Source of the DNA: Botrytis cinerea B05.10
Taxonomy: Eukaryota > Ascomycota > Leotiomycetes > Helotiales > Sclerotiniaceae
Reading direction: 5' to 3'
Assembly (NCBI RefSeq): GCF_000143535.2
Contig: NC_037321.1
Location: 930,001 to 994,000, forward strand
Length of the DNA: 64,000 bases
The notes under the pieces were generated by a model that saw only the letters and a program-made list of their open reading frames with translations, did not search any database and was not told the origin of the DNA. Both the position numbers and the translations under genes were made by a program. Shown here one piece after another: positions 22,034 to 32,900 of the stretch; the stretch's first letter is position 1, and the number at the start of each line of letters is the position of its first letter.

Positions 22034-22865
22034 ATGAATTACAAGACACCAGCAATGTCTGATACAATGGTATTAATGGACAAGAAGCTCACAACTTCGC
22101 GCACTAATATCTTCAGTCGCAGCTGGCATCTGGTTTGCAATTAACTTGGTAAGCTCTTACATCCTCTCTCATTCACATCTTCCTGGCCCGGATTCAAACT
22201 ACACACCTTTTAGTTCTCGGCGATCTCCTGAGCCACGAACAAACATGCATCACCATATGAGCCACGATCTTAATGCTCGTATTTATACTAGAAAACTTCA
22301 CCTGTTTTCAATTGCTAACAGTTGTCTGAAGATACATAGATGATGATTGCTTCAAGCAGCGCACACTTCGGCAACACTACCCTGCTATCTATTGCACCGG
22401 AAGCAGGAGTCTTCTCATTCGTAAGTTCACCTATCTTCCAATGTTCGCACTCCACACAGTCTTTATATGATGAAAAAAAATTAATCAGTTCTGCTTCTGA
22501 ACTTTCATGTTGATAACCAATATACCAAAACTTTTCTGATCCACAAAGACATTTACCTCATTTTGCTTTTTTAACTATCTAAGCATTACAAAAGCTAATT
22601 GTCACTTCAGATACAGATTCTATACACATTTCCCGCACCCAAGGCACAGCAACGATATTCACAGGTACGGTATACTCTATATCACCTTAGCACTCCCTCG
22701 TTATGATGATAACAGCTTATCCATTCCATGAATGCTCATCAACCGAACCCTACTCCCGCACCGGACTGGGCCTTCAAGCTTGGGATGATAGGTTGTGGAG
22801 CTGGGGTTTCAGAGCTTCAGAGATTCGTCTTGCGTCTTGTAGTTCAAGTCTCTGTCGCCGGTTGA
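22034..22865 (+). CDS. Candidate small five-exon gene, unknown function
   Basis: A chain of short exons gives one continuous frame of about 110 residues: 22034-22069, 22117-22148, 22360-22420, 22611-22664 and 22716-22865. All introns are GT..AG; two (47 and 51 bases) are of typical size, and the first has a CACTAAT branch site. The phases are compatible throughout. The later exons read AHFGNTTLLSIAPEAGVFSF, IQILYTFPAPKAQQRYSQ, and LIHSMNAHQPNPTPAPDWAF followed by KLGMIGCGAGVSELQRFVLR. The 3' part is the more convincing; the first two exons are uncertain. An alternative acceptor at 22339 would extend exon 3 but change the phase. No family was recognised. No signal peptide is evident. Confidence 0.4.
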
Positions 22866-23435
22866 AGTGCTTGATTTAAACGGCTTTCTGAACAATCTTG
22901 GAAATTTACATTCAGCATTAAACATCAGTATTAGTTCTATGCTAATTGATGGGTGCTATTAGGTTCATTTGAGTCTTCGACTTTGAATGCTTGACATGTT
23001 GGTGTAACCGGGCTTGGATAATACTCGTAGGTAAGTTTGGATCAAGGTAGGTCCTATGGTTATCAGCATTATGGAACGATGAAATGCCTCCAGCGGCAGG
23101 TTTTATACATTATCAGATAGTGACAATTTAAATTATTTACCAATTGCAATATTCATTGTAACATCTTGACATGGTGATTGGTCTGAAACAATCGAACAAG
23201 ACTTTTTGTAGCATCGTATCTCTATGCAAGCATGAAATGCAAGTCCTCTCAGCACAGCATCGACAAATCTGTGACATGGCATTATTAGTCAGCATGACCT
23301 TTTTTACCTCCAGCTTTGAGTGAATCGCATGGAACAACATCACCGGCAACTCATGAGTTACAGATAAAAGAAATTAAACCAATATCTCTCGATTCACAAT
23401 GCCTGCACTTTGGCCCTTAATTTTGGTGATGTCAA
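22866..23435. other. Spacer, no gene seen
   Basis: This spacer is about 570 bases. A short hydrophobic frame (MPALWPLILVMSIGITLFIG, from 23399) sits at its end and stops at a TGA. No splice joining it to the following frame kept the phase. Confidence 0.3.
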
Positions 23436-23717
23436 TTGGCATCACGCTTTTCATCGGCATGTGATCCTATCCCGAACCATCTCCATCCCTCGCACATCAC
23501 TCAAGCACTAACAAAAGCTATAGCATGGATGATACTCACGTCATGTTTGGGTGAAGGAGCTCGTCGTCATATCTCAGGAATGTCATACAATCCCCGAGAA
23601 GCCATATATGACAGTAACTACTTGGGAGCCATCACATCCAATGGACACGGTACTTGGAACCAATTTGAGATGCAAGATATGTTGGGAGATCATATTGAAC
23701 ATTCCGATTCCGAGTAA
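23436..23717 (+). CDS. Small hypothetical reading frame (93 residues)
   Basis: This open frame ends with a distinctly protein-like tail (NYLGAITSNGHGTWNQFEMQ followed by an acidic end). The N-terminal third looks less natural and overlaps a possible intron (GTGATC..CACTAAC..CTATAG, about 23454-23521). The true gene may therefore be a spliced small membrane protein whose first exon is the hydrophobic frame at 23399. The phases I tried did not join. The function is unknown. Confidence 0.3.
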   Translation: MASRFSSACDPIPNHLHPSHITQALTKAIAWMILTSCLGEGARRHISGMSYNPREAIYDSNYLGAITSNGHGTWNQFEMQDMLGDHIEHSDSE

Positions 23718-23799
23718 AGTTTCCTATCCTTCTCCAACGCCGGTGCTATGCTATATACAAAATTTGTCCATACATTTATTGGATGGGGGAAATTATGAT

Positions 23800-25096
23800 C
23801 TAAAATTCTATGTCGACTTTGGTGGCTTTTCCTCCTTTTCCATCGATGTCGATTCCACCCTTTTGTTCTTCTCCTTCGTCTTCGACGGGTGGTAAGCTGT
23901 AGGGTTTGATCACGAGTCCCTTTCTTCTACTTAACGAGAATGCCAAATCGTCCCCAGCGAACCCAGCGCTTCCGCCGCCCTTTTCGTGGAATATGGGGAG
24001 GCGATGGATTTTGAGCATGCCTTGTGGAGGCTCTTCTTGAGCGGGATTGGAGGAGCTGGAGGGTGTGGCTTTGGGGATGATGGCTATGGATGGGAATGGG
24101 GCGATTTCGAGGACGCCGTCGCTGAGGAGCTCGATCCATTTTGTGAGGGCGGTGGTGCGGGGGTGTAGGGGGAGAGGGAGGGTAAGCATGAGAGTTAATC
24201 GGGTGGGGTATTGGCGAAGTAGAGCGCGGAGAGCGTGGAGGAAGGGGAGGACGTGGTGGGGGAGAGAGGCATGTGAGGGGTATAGAGCTGGTGAGAGGAG
24301 GGAGGGAATTATGATGCGGTGGATAGTTGTAGGAGGGGTTCGAGAGAGTTGAGTCGAGAGATGTTGAAGGAATGGTGTAAAGGGAGATTTTGTTTCATTT
24401 GCTGTGTCTGCAAATTCGAAGTCGGGTCTGAGAATCGTGGGAATGAAATGCATTTGAGTAGACGAAGGTGGAATCAATCGTTTACTAAGATCGAAGTCGT
24501 GACAGAATATTGAAGGTGGTCCTGAAGAACCTGTACTCGATTGCACGGTATTTCTCTCTGCACACAAATAAGAGCATTAGCTTTTGTAATTCGATATTAT
24601 ATTCTTCTACGACTCGGTCAAACATATATACAAAGGGCCACCCACCTCTAGCACCACTCGCCCCAAATTCCCCCAATCTCTCATATCTCCACGCAATCTT
24701 CATCTTATCATCTGCCGCCTTACTCTCCGCATCTTTCTTCGAAGATGATCCCTCTGCAACACCCATTCCAGGCAATTCTCTTCCCCATCCTTGATGCATT
24801 CCCAAAACATGAATGTGATGCCCTTGCAACACCCCCTCCGCAGCATAATATTTCAACAACGTGCCCCCAAAATCTGTAGTTCCGCTCTCCTCAAGTAGCA
24901 ACGAAGTGCCGAGTGCAAGTCCCGCATGGCCAGCCAGTATAGAATCGAGCGAACGGATGCCCGTCGATGTCGTTGGCCGGCCATCGAGTGGTGAGGGACG
25001 AATACCAGGAATCGGTGCTACTTTTTCCGGAATCGGAATCTGCGAGCTTTGAATTCCTGGCTGCGCGATTGCTACGTTGCGTTTTCGAAAAGCCAT
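23800..25096 (-). CDS. elp4: Elongator complex subunit Elp4 (PAXNEB)
   Basis: There are two exons on the minus strand, 25096-24646 and 24557-23800, giving 402 residues. The start MAFRKRNVAI is followed by the typical RPSPLDGRPTTSTGIRSLD and the RecA-fold strand and loop (SILAGHAGLALGTSLLLEES). GGTLLKYYAAEGVLQGHHIH and KIAWRYERL follow. Splicing at AGA-G|GTGGGT restores GARERNTVQSS before FCHDFDLSKRL, a strong Elp4 marker. The C-terminal half keeps HRIIIPSLLSPALYP and ends in an acidic tail. Family knowledge: Elp4 forms the Elp4-5-6 hexameric ring of Elongator, which drives tRNA wobble uridine modification and has roles in transcription elongation. It is divergent from Rpb8, with a 414-base shared upstream region. 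Confidence 0.93.
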
Positions 25097-25510
25097 GGTG
25101 GGAAAAAATTGGTGGTGTGAATTATGTTATGACGAGAAGTTATTATTTGGATGGTCGCGGGGTAGGTCTTTCTTTTATTTTATGGGATTCACATCCCACC
25201 TAATAAACGCGAGCCACTTGCCATTAATTTTTTTTTTGCGCCGGAACATTCGTTTGACCGATCTCCGGCTGGATTTTTGATGGTTTTGGCAGAGTGCAAT
25301 ATTTTGCGAAAGACAATGCTTCTTTTACTAAGTATTTACTTACAGCAACGCCATTGATACCACACTCTCGAGTGATTTAATTCAAAGTCCGACAGAATTA
25401 TATTTTTGATACCTCGATCATTCCGCCCAAGGATCAATACAAGCCGCCAACGGTCCTCAAGTTTACATACTGCCATCTCAATTTCCCCGATCTCCAATTT
25501 CTAATCCACA
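25097..25510. promoter_or_regulatory. Shared divergent promoter of Elp4 and Rpb8
   Basis: This is 414 bases between two oppositely directed start codons. It contains a poly-T run near 25228-25239. Pyrimidine-rich sequence (CTCAATTTCCCCGATCTCC) lies just before the Rpb8 start. No gene lies here. Shared regulation is inference from spacing. Confidence 0.5.
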
Positions 25511-26076
25511 ATGTCTGGTCCTCAAGACGCGCAACTTTTCGACGAGCACTTCACCGTCAACGAATTGGACCATAAGAAATATGTACGAGTAGGACGCATC
25601 AAGGCCACCTCCACGGTCGACCATTCCGTGTCGATGCTTTTGGATATCAATACCGAGCTATTCCCCTTAGCCGTCGGCGACAACATTCGCGTTGTGCTTG
25701 CGACATCTCTGAATTTGGATGGCACAAAGGATGACGGAAAGGGATGGAGAGATGCTAACCGCATGGGATTGGGGGGTGAGGCCTCGCTTGCGGATATGTT
25801 TGATTATGTTTGTCATGGGAAGATTTACAAGTTTGAGGATCAGGAGAACAGTGATCTTATGTAGGTTCTTTCTTCTTCTCTTGAGATTGAGGATTTGATT
25901 GGTTATTTGCTTGCTTCATGGCTATGGTATCTATCTATGCTATGAAATGATTGACTGACTTCTGGTGTAGTAAGGCATACATCTCCTTCGGCGGATTGTT
26001 AATGGGATTGGAGGGTCCTTACAAGAAGCTTACACCTTTAAGAGTCGACTATGTCTATCTTCTCGTCAAGAAATAG
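25511..26076 (+). CDS. rpb8: RNA polymerase I/II/III common subunit Rpb8 (RPABC3)
   Basis: There are two exons, 25511-25860 and 25971-26076, giving 151 residues, the usual length. The N-terminus MSGPQDAQLFDEHFTVNELD and the block VGRIKATSTVDHSVSMLLDI are diagnostic. LFPLAVGDNIRVVLATSLNL forms the OB-fold strands. The C-terminal exon reads YISFGGLLMGLEGPYKKLTP and ends VDYVYLLVKK, as in other Rpb8 proteins. Family knowledge: Rpb8 binds Rpb1 and is a structural subunit of all three nuclear RNA polymerases. It is convergent with the Nudix gene, whose stop lies only 250 bases away. Confidence 0.96.
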
Positions 26077-26326
26077 ATAGACTAGGAAAATCGCCCGGGA
26101 AACTGTCTGGGGAACCAAAAATGAATAGATGAAAGGACTCGCTATCTATGTTGTAGTGAAATCTTGTGAGGAATCTGGCAGACGAAAATCGACAGTTACA
26201 AAACCCGATTTATCGTATGCATATGTGGTTTTGCATTTGCGTGGGGCGTTGTGGATGGGAAATTGAACAAGTCTTGAGGGCGTTCAAGCACCAGATACCT
26301 TTTTCAAATCTGGAATACTAAAATAC

Positions 26327-27702
26327 TCAAATATTGTGCGGTCCTGGAAATGGCAAATTTCTATGAATCCTGCTGTTGATCTCATCGAAATGGCTCTCAT
26401 TTTCGCTTGTCAATATGCCGTGTCTGATGAAGAAATCCACTAGAACAATTCCGCAATTGGACTTGAACTCTCCCAATTTCATGTGCTCCTGAACTTCCTC
26501 TACCGTCCAAAGGTAGAATTGTTCCACCTCGCTATCATTTGGTTTAGGAATGACATCAGCAGGCAACTCCAAATCATAAATGTATTCACATTCCGGCTGC
26601 ATCAGACCCGTTTCTCCTCCAGCAGTGGCACCCCGTACATAGAAATACGTAAGAGCGCCGTGAGCCTTCACATTTTTCCTCACAACATCTTCCGGGAAAC
26701 TAGCTTCTTCCATACACTCTCTCACCAAAGCCTCAAACTTATCTTCTCCCGTAGACATTCCTCCTGCAACTGTGTTGTCCAACATCGATGGATATGTTTG
26801 TTTCGTAGCCGAACGTCTCGGGACCCACAATTTTATCCCGTATTTCACTTCAGGGCAGCGCACATATGCCATCATGTGAATTCCATAACCCAGAATGCCG
26901 AACAGTACAGAAGCACTACGTTCGACCGACCAGAGGACTTCATTTCCGGGGCCATAGACCGGATATAGCTCATCACGCCAGCCGGATAGAACCTCGAAGG
27001 TTTTGTTGGTGCGCCAATACTCGCATGTTGCAGCGACGGCGGCGCTCCGCTCAGGTTCGGTGGCTTGCGTGAAGAGGGATATGGTGCGTTGAGATTGGTT
27101 GATGCTCATTTCTCCTTTGATGCTGGTGGGGACTTTGAGGAGAGCTTGATAGACGGGGAGCGTGATGCAGCCTACAGGGTAGGTGGTGGATGTGGTGGGG
27201 TCCTCGTGGATGAGGGTGTAGAGGGTGGAGGTTAGAGCTGAGTGGGCGGTGGCATCTTTCTCTGGGTAGGGAAATCTGAGGAGATGTTAGTTGAGGGCGC
27301 GGCTTGAAAAAGCAATGATAGATAGTGCGATTGAAATTTGAGGGACATGATAGGATTGAATGTGGCTTTGGAGTTGAGTGGAGTAGTTTCGTATATCGAA
27401 CTTGAATTTGGAAATCTGCCCAGTTCAAAAACGTTCTTGGAACATTGGCTCCTATTTATCCTTGTAATGCAATAATAGATCTTCATGAGGATTGAAACTC
27501 TATTTGACTAACCACTTGGTTGTATGGTAAGATTTTGCATCATCCAAGAAGCCATCCAGCCCTTCCACCACCTCCCTCCAAAGCCACCACTCAAATATTT
27601 CCATGCAGTGATACCATCTAGCGGCAGGCTAGTTAACGAAAGAACTCAAGCTAGAATCACTTACGTATCACACTCATCAACAAGATCTAGATAAGTCTTC
27701 AT
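26327..27702 (-). CDS. DUF4743/Nudix hydrolase (thiamine-diphosphate damage-type)
   Basis: There are two exons on the minus strand: 27702-27665 (MKTYLDLVDECDT) and 27275-26327, giving 328 residues. The intron is 389 bases, unusually long for this window, with GTAAG donor and CTCCTCAG acceptor. Splicing makes LVDECDTFPYPEKDA, the DUF4743 N-terminal signature. The Nudix box is GGMSTGEDKFEALVRECMEE followed by ASF. It keeps the catalytic REXXEE glutamates but has Ser where the classical box has Gly. Family knowledge: the yeast relative YJR142W hydrolyses damaged (oxo/oxy) thiamine diphosphates, and the family was once labelled thiamine pyrophosphokinase-like. It is likely cytosolic or mitochondrial. 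It is divergent from Hikeshi. Confidence 0.88.
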
Positions 27703-28389
27703 GATGTATGTCTTTTTCTCGAAACGCGTGATTCGTATGTGTTGAAGTGTATCCAAAAAAAGCTTCCAGTAAGTGCCAAATATATTTCTATAACCAACGA
27801 CCGAACTTTAAATCTTAAAGCTCGTGATAGTGTTTTTGAGAAGCTTTATAGACACGTCGATATAGCAACGTGCTAGCACTAGTGCAATTATACCCAGGTG
27901 TATTGAATGAATCTCGGGAGTCAAAATTAGCAAAGAATGACTGAATCCAATGGCCAAGATTACTAAGATTACTTTCTTTGCAATGTTGCACCCCCCCCAC
28001 CACGCACCAAAAAAGCTGCCCCGCTCAAGCCCCGCAATCTGATTATTAGCTCGTCGTATCGTAGACACAGCGAGAACGTTCGCGAATGACGTTGAAAAAT
28101 TCCTTAAGCTTGGGTTAGGTCGGTCGGTCACCCAGTCAAAATAGTTACCTCACTTCGAAATTCGCATTTATTTCTTCATACTCTATTTACAACCATTTGT
28201 TCTTTATTAACGAAGTATACCTATTCCTCTAGATACATTCATTGTGTTTATTTATTGTCTTTGTCGTGTGACTTCTTACTATTTGAGCACAAATTGGAGC
28301 TCTGATCAGTTGCATAGGTACATATTCCTCTCATACGTCACATTCGCATCGCAATCACACAACGCGCGAGAATATACCACGGATTCACC
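27703..28389. promoter_or_regulatory. Divergent spacer between Nudix gene and Hikeshi
   Basis: This spacer is about 690 bases with no credible gene. Minus-strand frames here are short and lack domain signal. A C-rich run (about eight C) occurs near 27988. It probably contains both promoters. Confidence 0.4.
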
Positions 28390-29220
28390 ATGGAGCAAGC
28401 TCCCCCTTCACTGCCTCAATTGTTTGGCATGTAAGTTCATCTCTCTTCCTCAGCTCCGTTCATCCTGGCCTGCCTGCCACCCTTCCTTTCCTCTACAGCC
28501 CACCGAGCAAAAAGCTAACTTCTCTCTCCCTCCTCCAGAATTCCAACCGGCCTCCCACCAATCACAATTCCCACCTCTGCCCCCTCACCAACATCTTTTA
28601 CCTTTACTCTCCCCGCCCGCTCCTACCAACACATCTGCGTCTTCATCCTCCCGGGAATCACCCTCCCGCCCTCCACCGCCGCCGCAGTCTACATCTCTCT
28701 CCCCCCCTCCCCGACGGGCGCATCATCGGACCCCCCCTTCAAATTCCTCGGGGGCATTGGCCCCGGAAAAGAAAGCGCCATCTTCAAAATCAACCGCGAC
28801 ATCTCCTCTCAAGCACCCAACAACGCTCCCGAAATCGACATGGATGCCGAATCCTCAGCCCCTCAGACGCAGGGCGAAGTCACCCTTGGCATATCTCTCG
28901 AGAGCGCCGACTCGGTATCTGCACAAATGGCACTCTTATCTTCGTCTCACTCTGCTTCCGCAGGTGCATCGTCGTCAAATCCTGGATCCTCATTAGTTCT
29001 CTCCAGACCCCAACCTACAAATACCGATACGCTAGTCCTCGCGCAACGCATAATAAAAAATGCATTTAATTTCCTCGCGAGTTTTAGCGGTAATATAATG
29101 GATGGGGGAAATGGGAAGGGGGTAGAAGTAGTGCCTCTCAAAGCGTTTGAAGAGTGGTGGAAGAAGTTTGAGGCGAGGGTGAGGAATGATCCGGGGTTTT
29201 TGGAGAAGGATGGGGATTGA
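28390..29220 (+). CDS. Hikeshi / Opi10 family protein (Hsp70 nuclear import carrier)
   Basis: There are two exons, 28390-28430 and 28539-29220, giving 240 residues. The start MEQAPPSLPQLFG joins to IIPTGLPPITIP, matching the LFG.IP.G start of Hikeshi. It is followed by HICVFILPGITLPPSTAAAV, the conserved beta-sandwich core, and PPFKFLGGIGPGKESAIFKI. The C-terminal part (AQRIIKNAFNFLASFSGNIM) and the WWKKFEARVRNDPGFL helix are also typical. Family knowledge: human Hikeshi carries ATP-bound Hsp70 into the nucleus during heat stress; yeast Opi10 is linked to inositol metabolism. The fungal protein has a longer Ala/Ser-rich insert (about residues 120-165). Confidence 0.93.
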
Positions 29221-29968
29221 GTTTTCAATTTCAAGCAGGGTGGTGAAGAGAAGGATAAAAAATGACATCCCTTGAACAAAGAGTAGTAAGGATTTGTTGG
29301 ATGGATGGAGATAGGAAATCAGATTCACCTCTCGTACTTTCAGCATCTTTGCGCAAAAAAATGCACAATGGAGCCATCGAGAGAGGCAGGACAGCAAATG
29401 GAGAAAAAACAAAATAAGCGAGAATGCGACCCCCCTAGTCATCATATTCGATTATTTCAGGGCAGGCATGAGATTTGCGGACATCACTCAGAGCTAGGAT
29501 ATAAAGGTGCTATTTGCAAGACATACCACACGTCAGGATTACACGGACATATTACAAGATAGTAAATAATAATCATTTCAAATAAAGACGTACTGAGTTA
29601 CACGAACCAAGTGAAATGAGTTTATTAGTAAAATTGGGGATGAATATTATGTGCGTTAATGTAATATGTGCTCATGTCATGATAAATACTACCGACTCAA
29701 ATCACATCACATAACACGGGTCGATCTAATGATACAAAAGAAAACACACAACTTTGTACTACTCCTCGCGATGAAATCCCCATGCTTCCGAAAGAAAAGA
29801 ATAGAAGAACCGTACCCCTTCTGCTGCCAACTATGAATATGCTAGTACCGTACGCACGTACTTCAAATCTCCACCCCAAACTGACAAGTGCCATAGCTAA
29901 CAAATCATTCTGTGCACCCATTCAAACTCATCCTGTCCAGGTTCTATTCCCATACCTATCACTCCCCA
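29221..29968. other. Convergent 3' spacer
   Basis: This is the 3' flank of Hikeshi (plus) and the Asi-like gene (minus), AT-rich, with no gene. Confidence 0.35.
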
Positions 29969-32900
29969 CTATGGGACGAAGATCCTACTAAAACTCACCA
30001 CATCCCTCCTGCAACAAACACACTTGTCGAAATTATTCATTGCAAGCGTAACACGACAATCATCGCATAAGCTCAGGCAACGACAAGGCCACACAATAAC
30101 ACTTCTAGGCGAGCTTTGACAGACCACGCATTGTGGACCATTTTCTCCCATGCCGGATGCACCTTGCATCCAGGAAGCCGGTTCTTGGGTAGCTTTCTGA
30201 TAATTGCGTTTGGAGATGATGAGGTGTTCGAGGATTTGAGCTTCTTCGTCTGGAGAAAGTTTACCCGATGGATCGGAGGGGATGAAATTCGGGGGACGTT
30301 GAAGAGTGGATGTTAGGACGTGAGCTCGTTCTCTCTGGATGATATCGCGGTAGCGGGAACGAGTTAGGATTTTGTCGCTTGAGAGGTGGAGGGAGAGGGC
30401 TTGAGCTTCTGCTCTTTGTTCGGGGTTTCGAGGATGCAAGAGTTGAGCTAGATCTGTTGTGGATAGGGGTGTGTCTAGAAATGGGCTAGATTCTCGCGAT
30501 GGATGAGGTGATCGCTGTGTAGGAGTTCTTTGACCATCTGTAATGGCATCGTCCGACTCCCAATCTCGTTCATCTTCTGTCGAATAGGAGATTACACTGG
30601 TCATGTCATCTTCGATGTCTTTCTTCTCAGGGCTGAATGTTCCACTGTTATCATCACTTCCCCACCAGCCGCCATTCAGCCACCATTGATACAGACTGGA
30701 GTCTAACTCAGTCTCTCTATGTCGACTCCAATATTCTTGGCTGGTTTTGAGTCGCCGTCTCATTTCTACTTCTACATCCACGTGGTCATCTTTGGGTAGA
30801 GTCAATTCTCCATCGACATTTAAAAGCCAAAAATTAAGGGTATCTGGGTCATTTGCTTGCACGGCTGTGCTTGTAGGGTCTCTTTTTGTTCGCGATACAA
30901 GCCAAAGAAGCCAACCTGGGCGGCTCTGAATTCCAAGCCAACTCATAAATATCAAGATGCATGTTGCCCACCTGCAATCCATAAATTAGAAATTATCAAC
31001 ATGTACAAGGGTATGGCATGTGCGGGGGTGGATCTAGAAATCACTATTGCAAGAAACTTTGTGATATCATTCTGCACGTTCTCAATATAACCTTCCATTA
31101 TCAAACTGTTGATGAATGGGAATTCCTGTGGACTAAAAAAGACGGGAGATCACTTACCAGCTAAGAATTAGTCTATTGATCCCAAGAAAGAACTCTAATG
31201 CCATTACCCAACGCCCACTGCGCTCTGTAGCACCAACACCATCTCTTACTGATCGCTCCTGTCCTTTAGACTTTGCATTCTTCTGTGCAGTCATCTCCCG
31301 CCCATAGGGACTGTTATTCTTTGAAGGGCGCACTGTCTGATTGGGAGCCGCCACGAGACCAACGTTATGAGGCATATGATCATCTATAGCAAGCTCGGAT
31401 TCATGAGCTTTGAAACTTGGACCTAACCATTGAGCTCCAGTCTCTTCAATCTCACGGAGACGATCATCTTCGAGCCAGGTGTTAGGTTTGACGTTTACCC
31501 CTCGACTCTCATTCAGATAAACAGCTTCACTAGCCATAGTCATAACAGCAAATCCTGTCCTTAGTAGAGCCGTATAGAAGTCCATGTGCATCGTTATTCG
31601 AATACTTGACAATGGGACATTTGCTTGCATGTTATGATGTGCATTGATCACTCTCTGCGAGAAGGATAACCGAGGATGGGGAGTGCCTGGTAGATTTTGT
31701 CCAACTGCAACATTGGACTCGTCGATACCACTAGCAGGAGCCAATGTAGACAAGATCAACGCAACGCCATATATGATTGAACATATGACAATACCGCACA
31801 GAACGAGAACATGGGGAATAAATCCAATAATACAAACCGTAGGAAACCTCAATAATGCTTGGCTTGAAGGATGGTCGAAAGAGAATGATACGAGACTCCA
31901 TACTATTACAGACATGAATGATATGCCCCAGAACCCAGTACTAAGTAGCCGAAATCTTCCTTGGATATCGAAGATTGCAAGAATGTGACTACTCAGATGA
32001 TTCATAACCGAGAGGAACCCAACAAGTAGGACTTCTGGCGTGGTATTTATTTTTTTCATGATCATAGAGCGTGTAACAGCAAATTGAGTGGGTCCAGCAT
32101 CCGAGTTGTCTTCCGCTGGAATCTTAATCTTGGTAAAACCAACGATTTGAGCACTAATAGCGGCATCGGCCTCAGCAAAGGCTAATGAGTGTTCGAAGAG
32201 CGTCATTCCTGTTTCAGCTGCGACCTGACGACCTGGATATTGTTAGGTTACATACTTATGGTATACCCAAGCTATTTTGGAAAATACAGAAACAATAGAA
32301 CACCGTAATCCTCTAGCACTATCTAGAGCATGCAAACAAAAAGATGATTGGAAATCATATGGGGTAGGCTTACCTTGAACAGCGCAGGACACCGTTTCGA
32401 CAAATTGACTGAAGCTAAATGTTTTAAATAAAGGCCATAGAAGTGATAAGGACCCGGACAGATCGTATGTGGTGGAGATTCCCCCCTCAGAATTGGTCTC
32501 GTTTCCCACAGTATAATTACTAGGAATCATACTCACCGCCAGACATGAGGATGAATCCTTAGCACCAAACAGAAGGGCTTGACTGAACGTATGCAAAGGA
32601 CCTCCATCCTGGGTGAACAAAAGGTTATGGGATTTTGAAGAATTACCCCACCGTAAGTAACCAAAATCAGGGGACGTCTGGCATTGTATCGATTGCAGCA
32701 ACCATCTGGCTTGAATAAGAAGTAGTATTATAGGTATAATTCGTAGTAGGAAGCGTGGCTTCCATGTAAATTCGAGTGGCCTTCTCGTGCTGGCCATTAT
32801 ATGCGTGCGATTCAAAACGATGGCCATCACTACACACCCTAGAGCCCATTTACTTGTAGCATAAGCAAATAGACCCCCGAGACTTCGCGCACTCTCCAAA

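Noticed and set aside
27276..27664. TPP riboswitch in the long intron of the Nudix gene
   Set aside because: I looked for the CTGAGA and ACC..GAT.TGG..AATGCC-type core elements and did not find them in the right order.
27808..28131. 107-codon minus-strand frame
   Set aside because: No domain or splice partners; it overlaps the divergent promoter of two well-supported genes.
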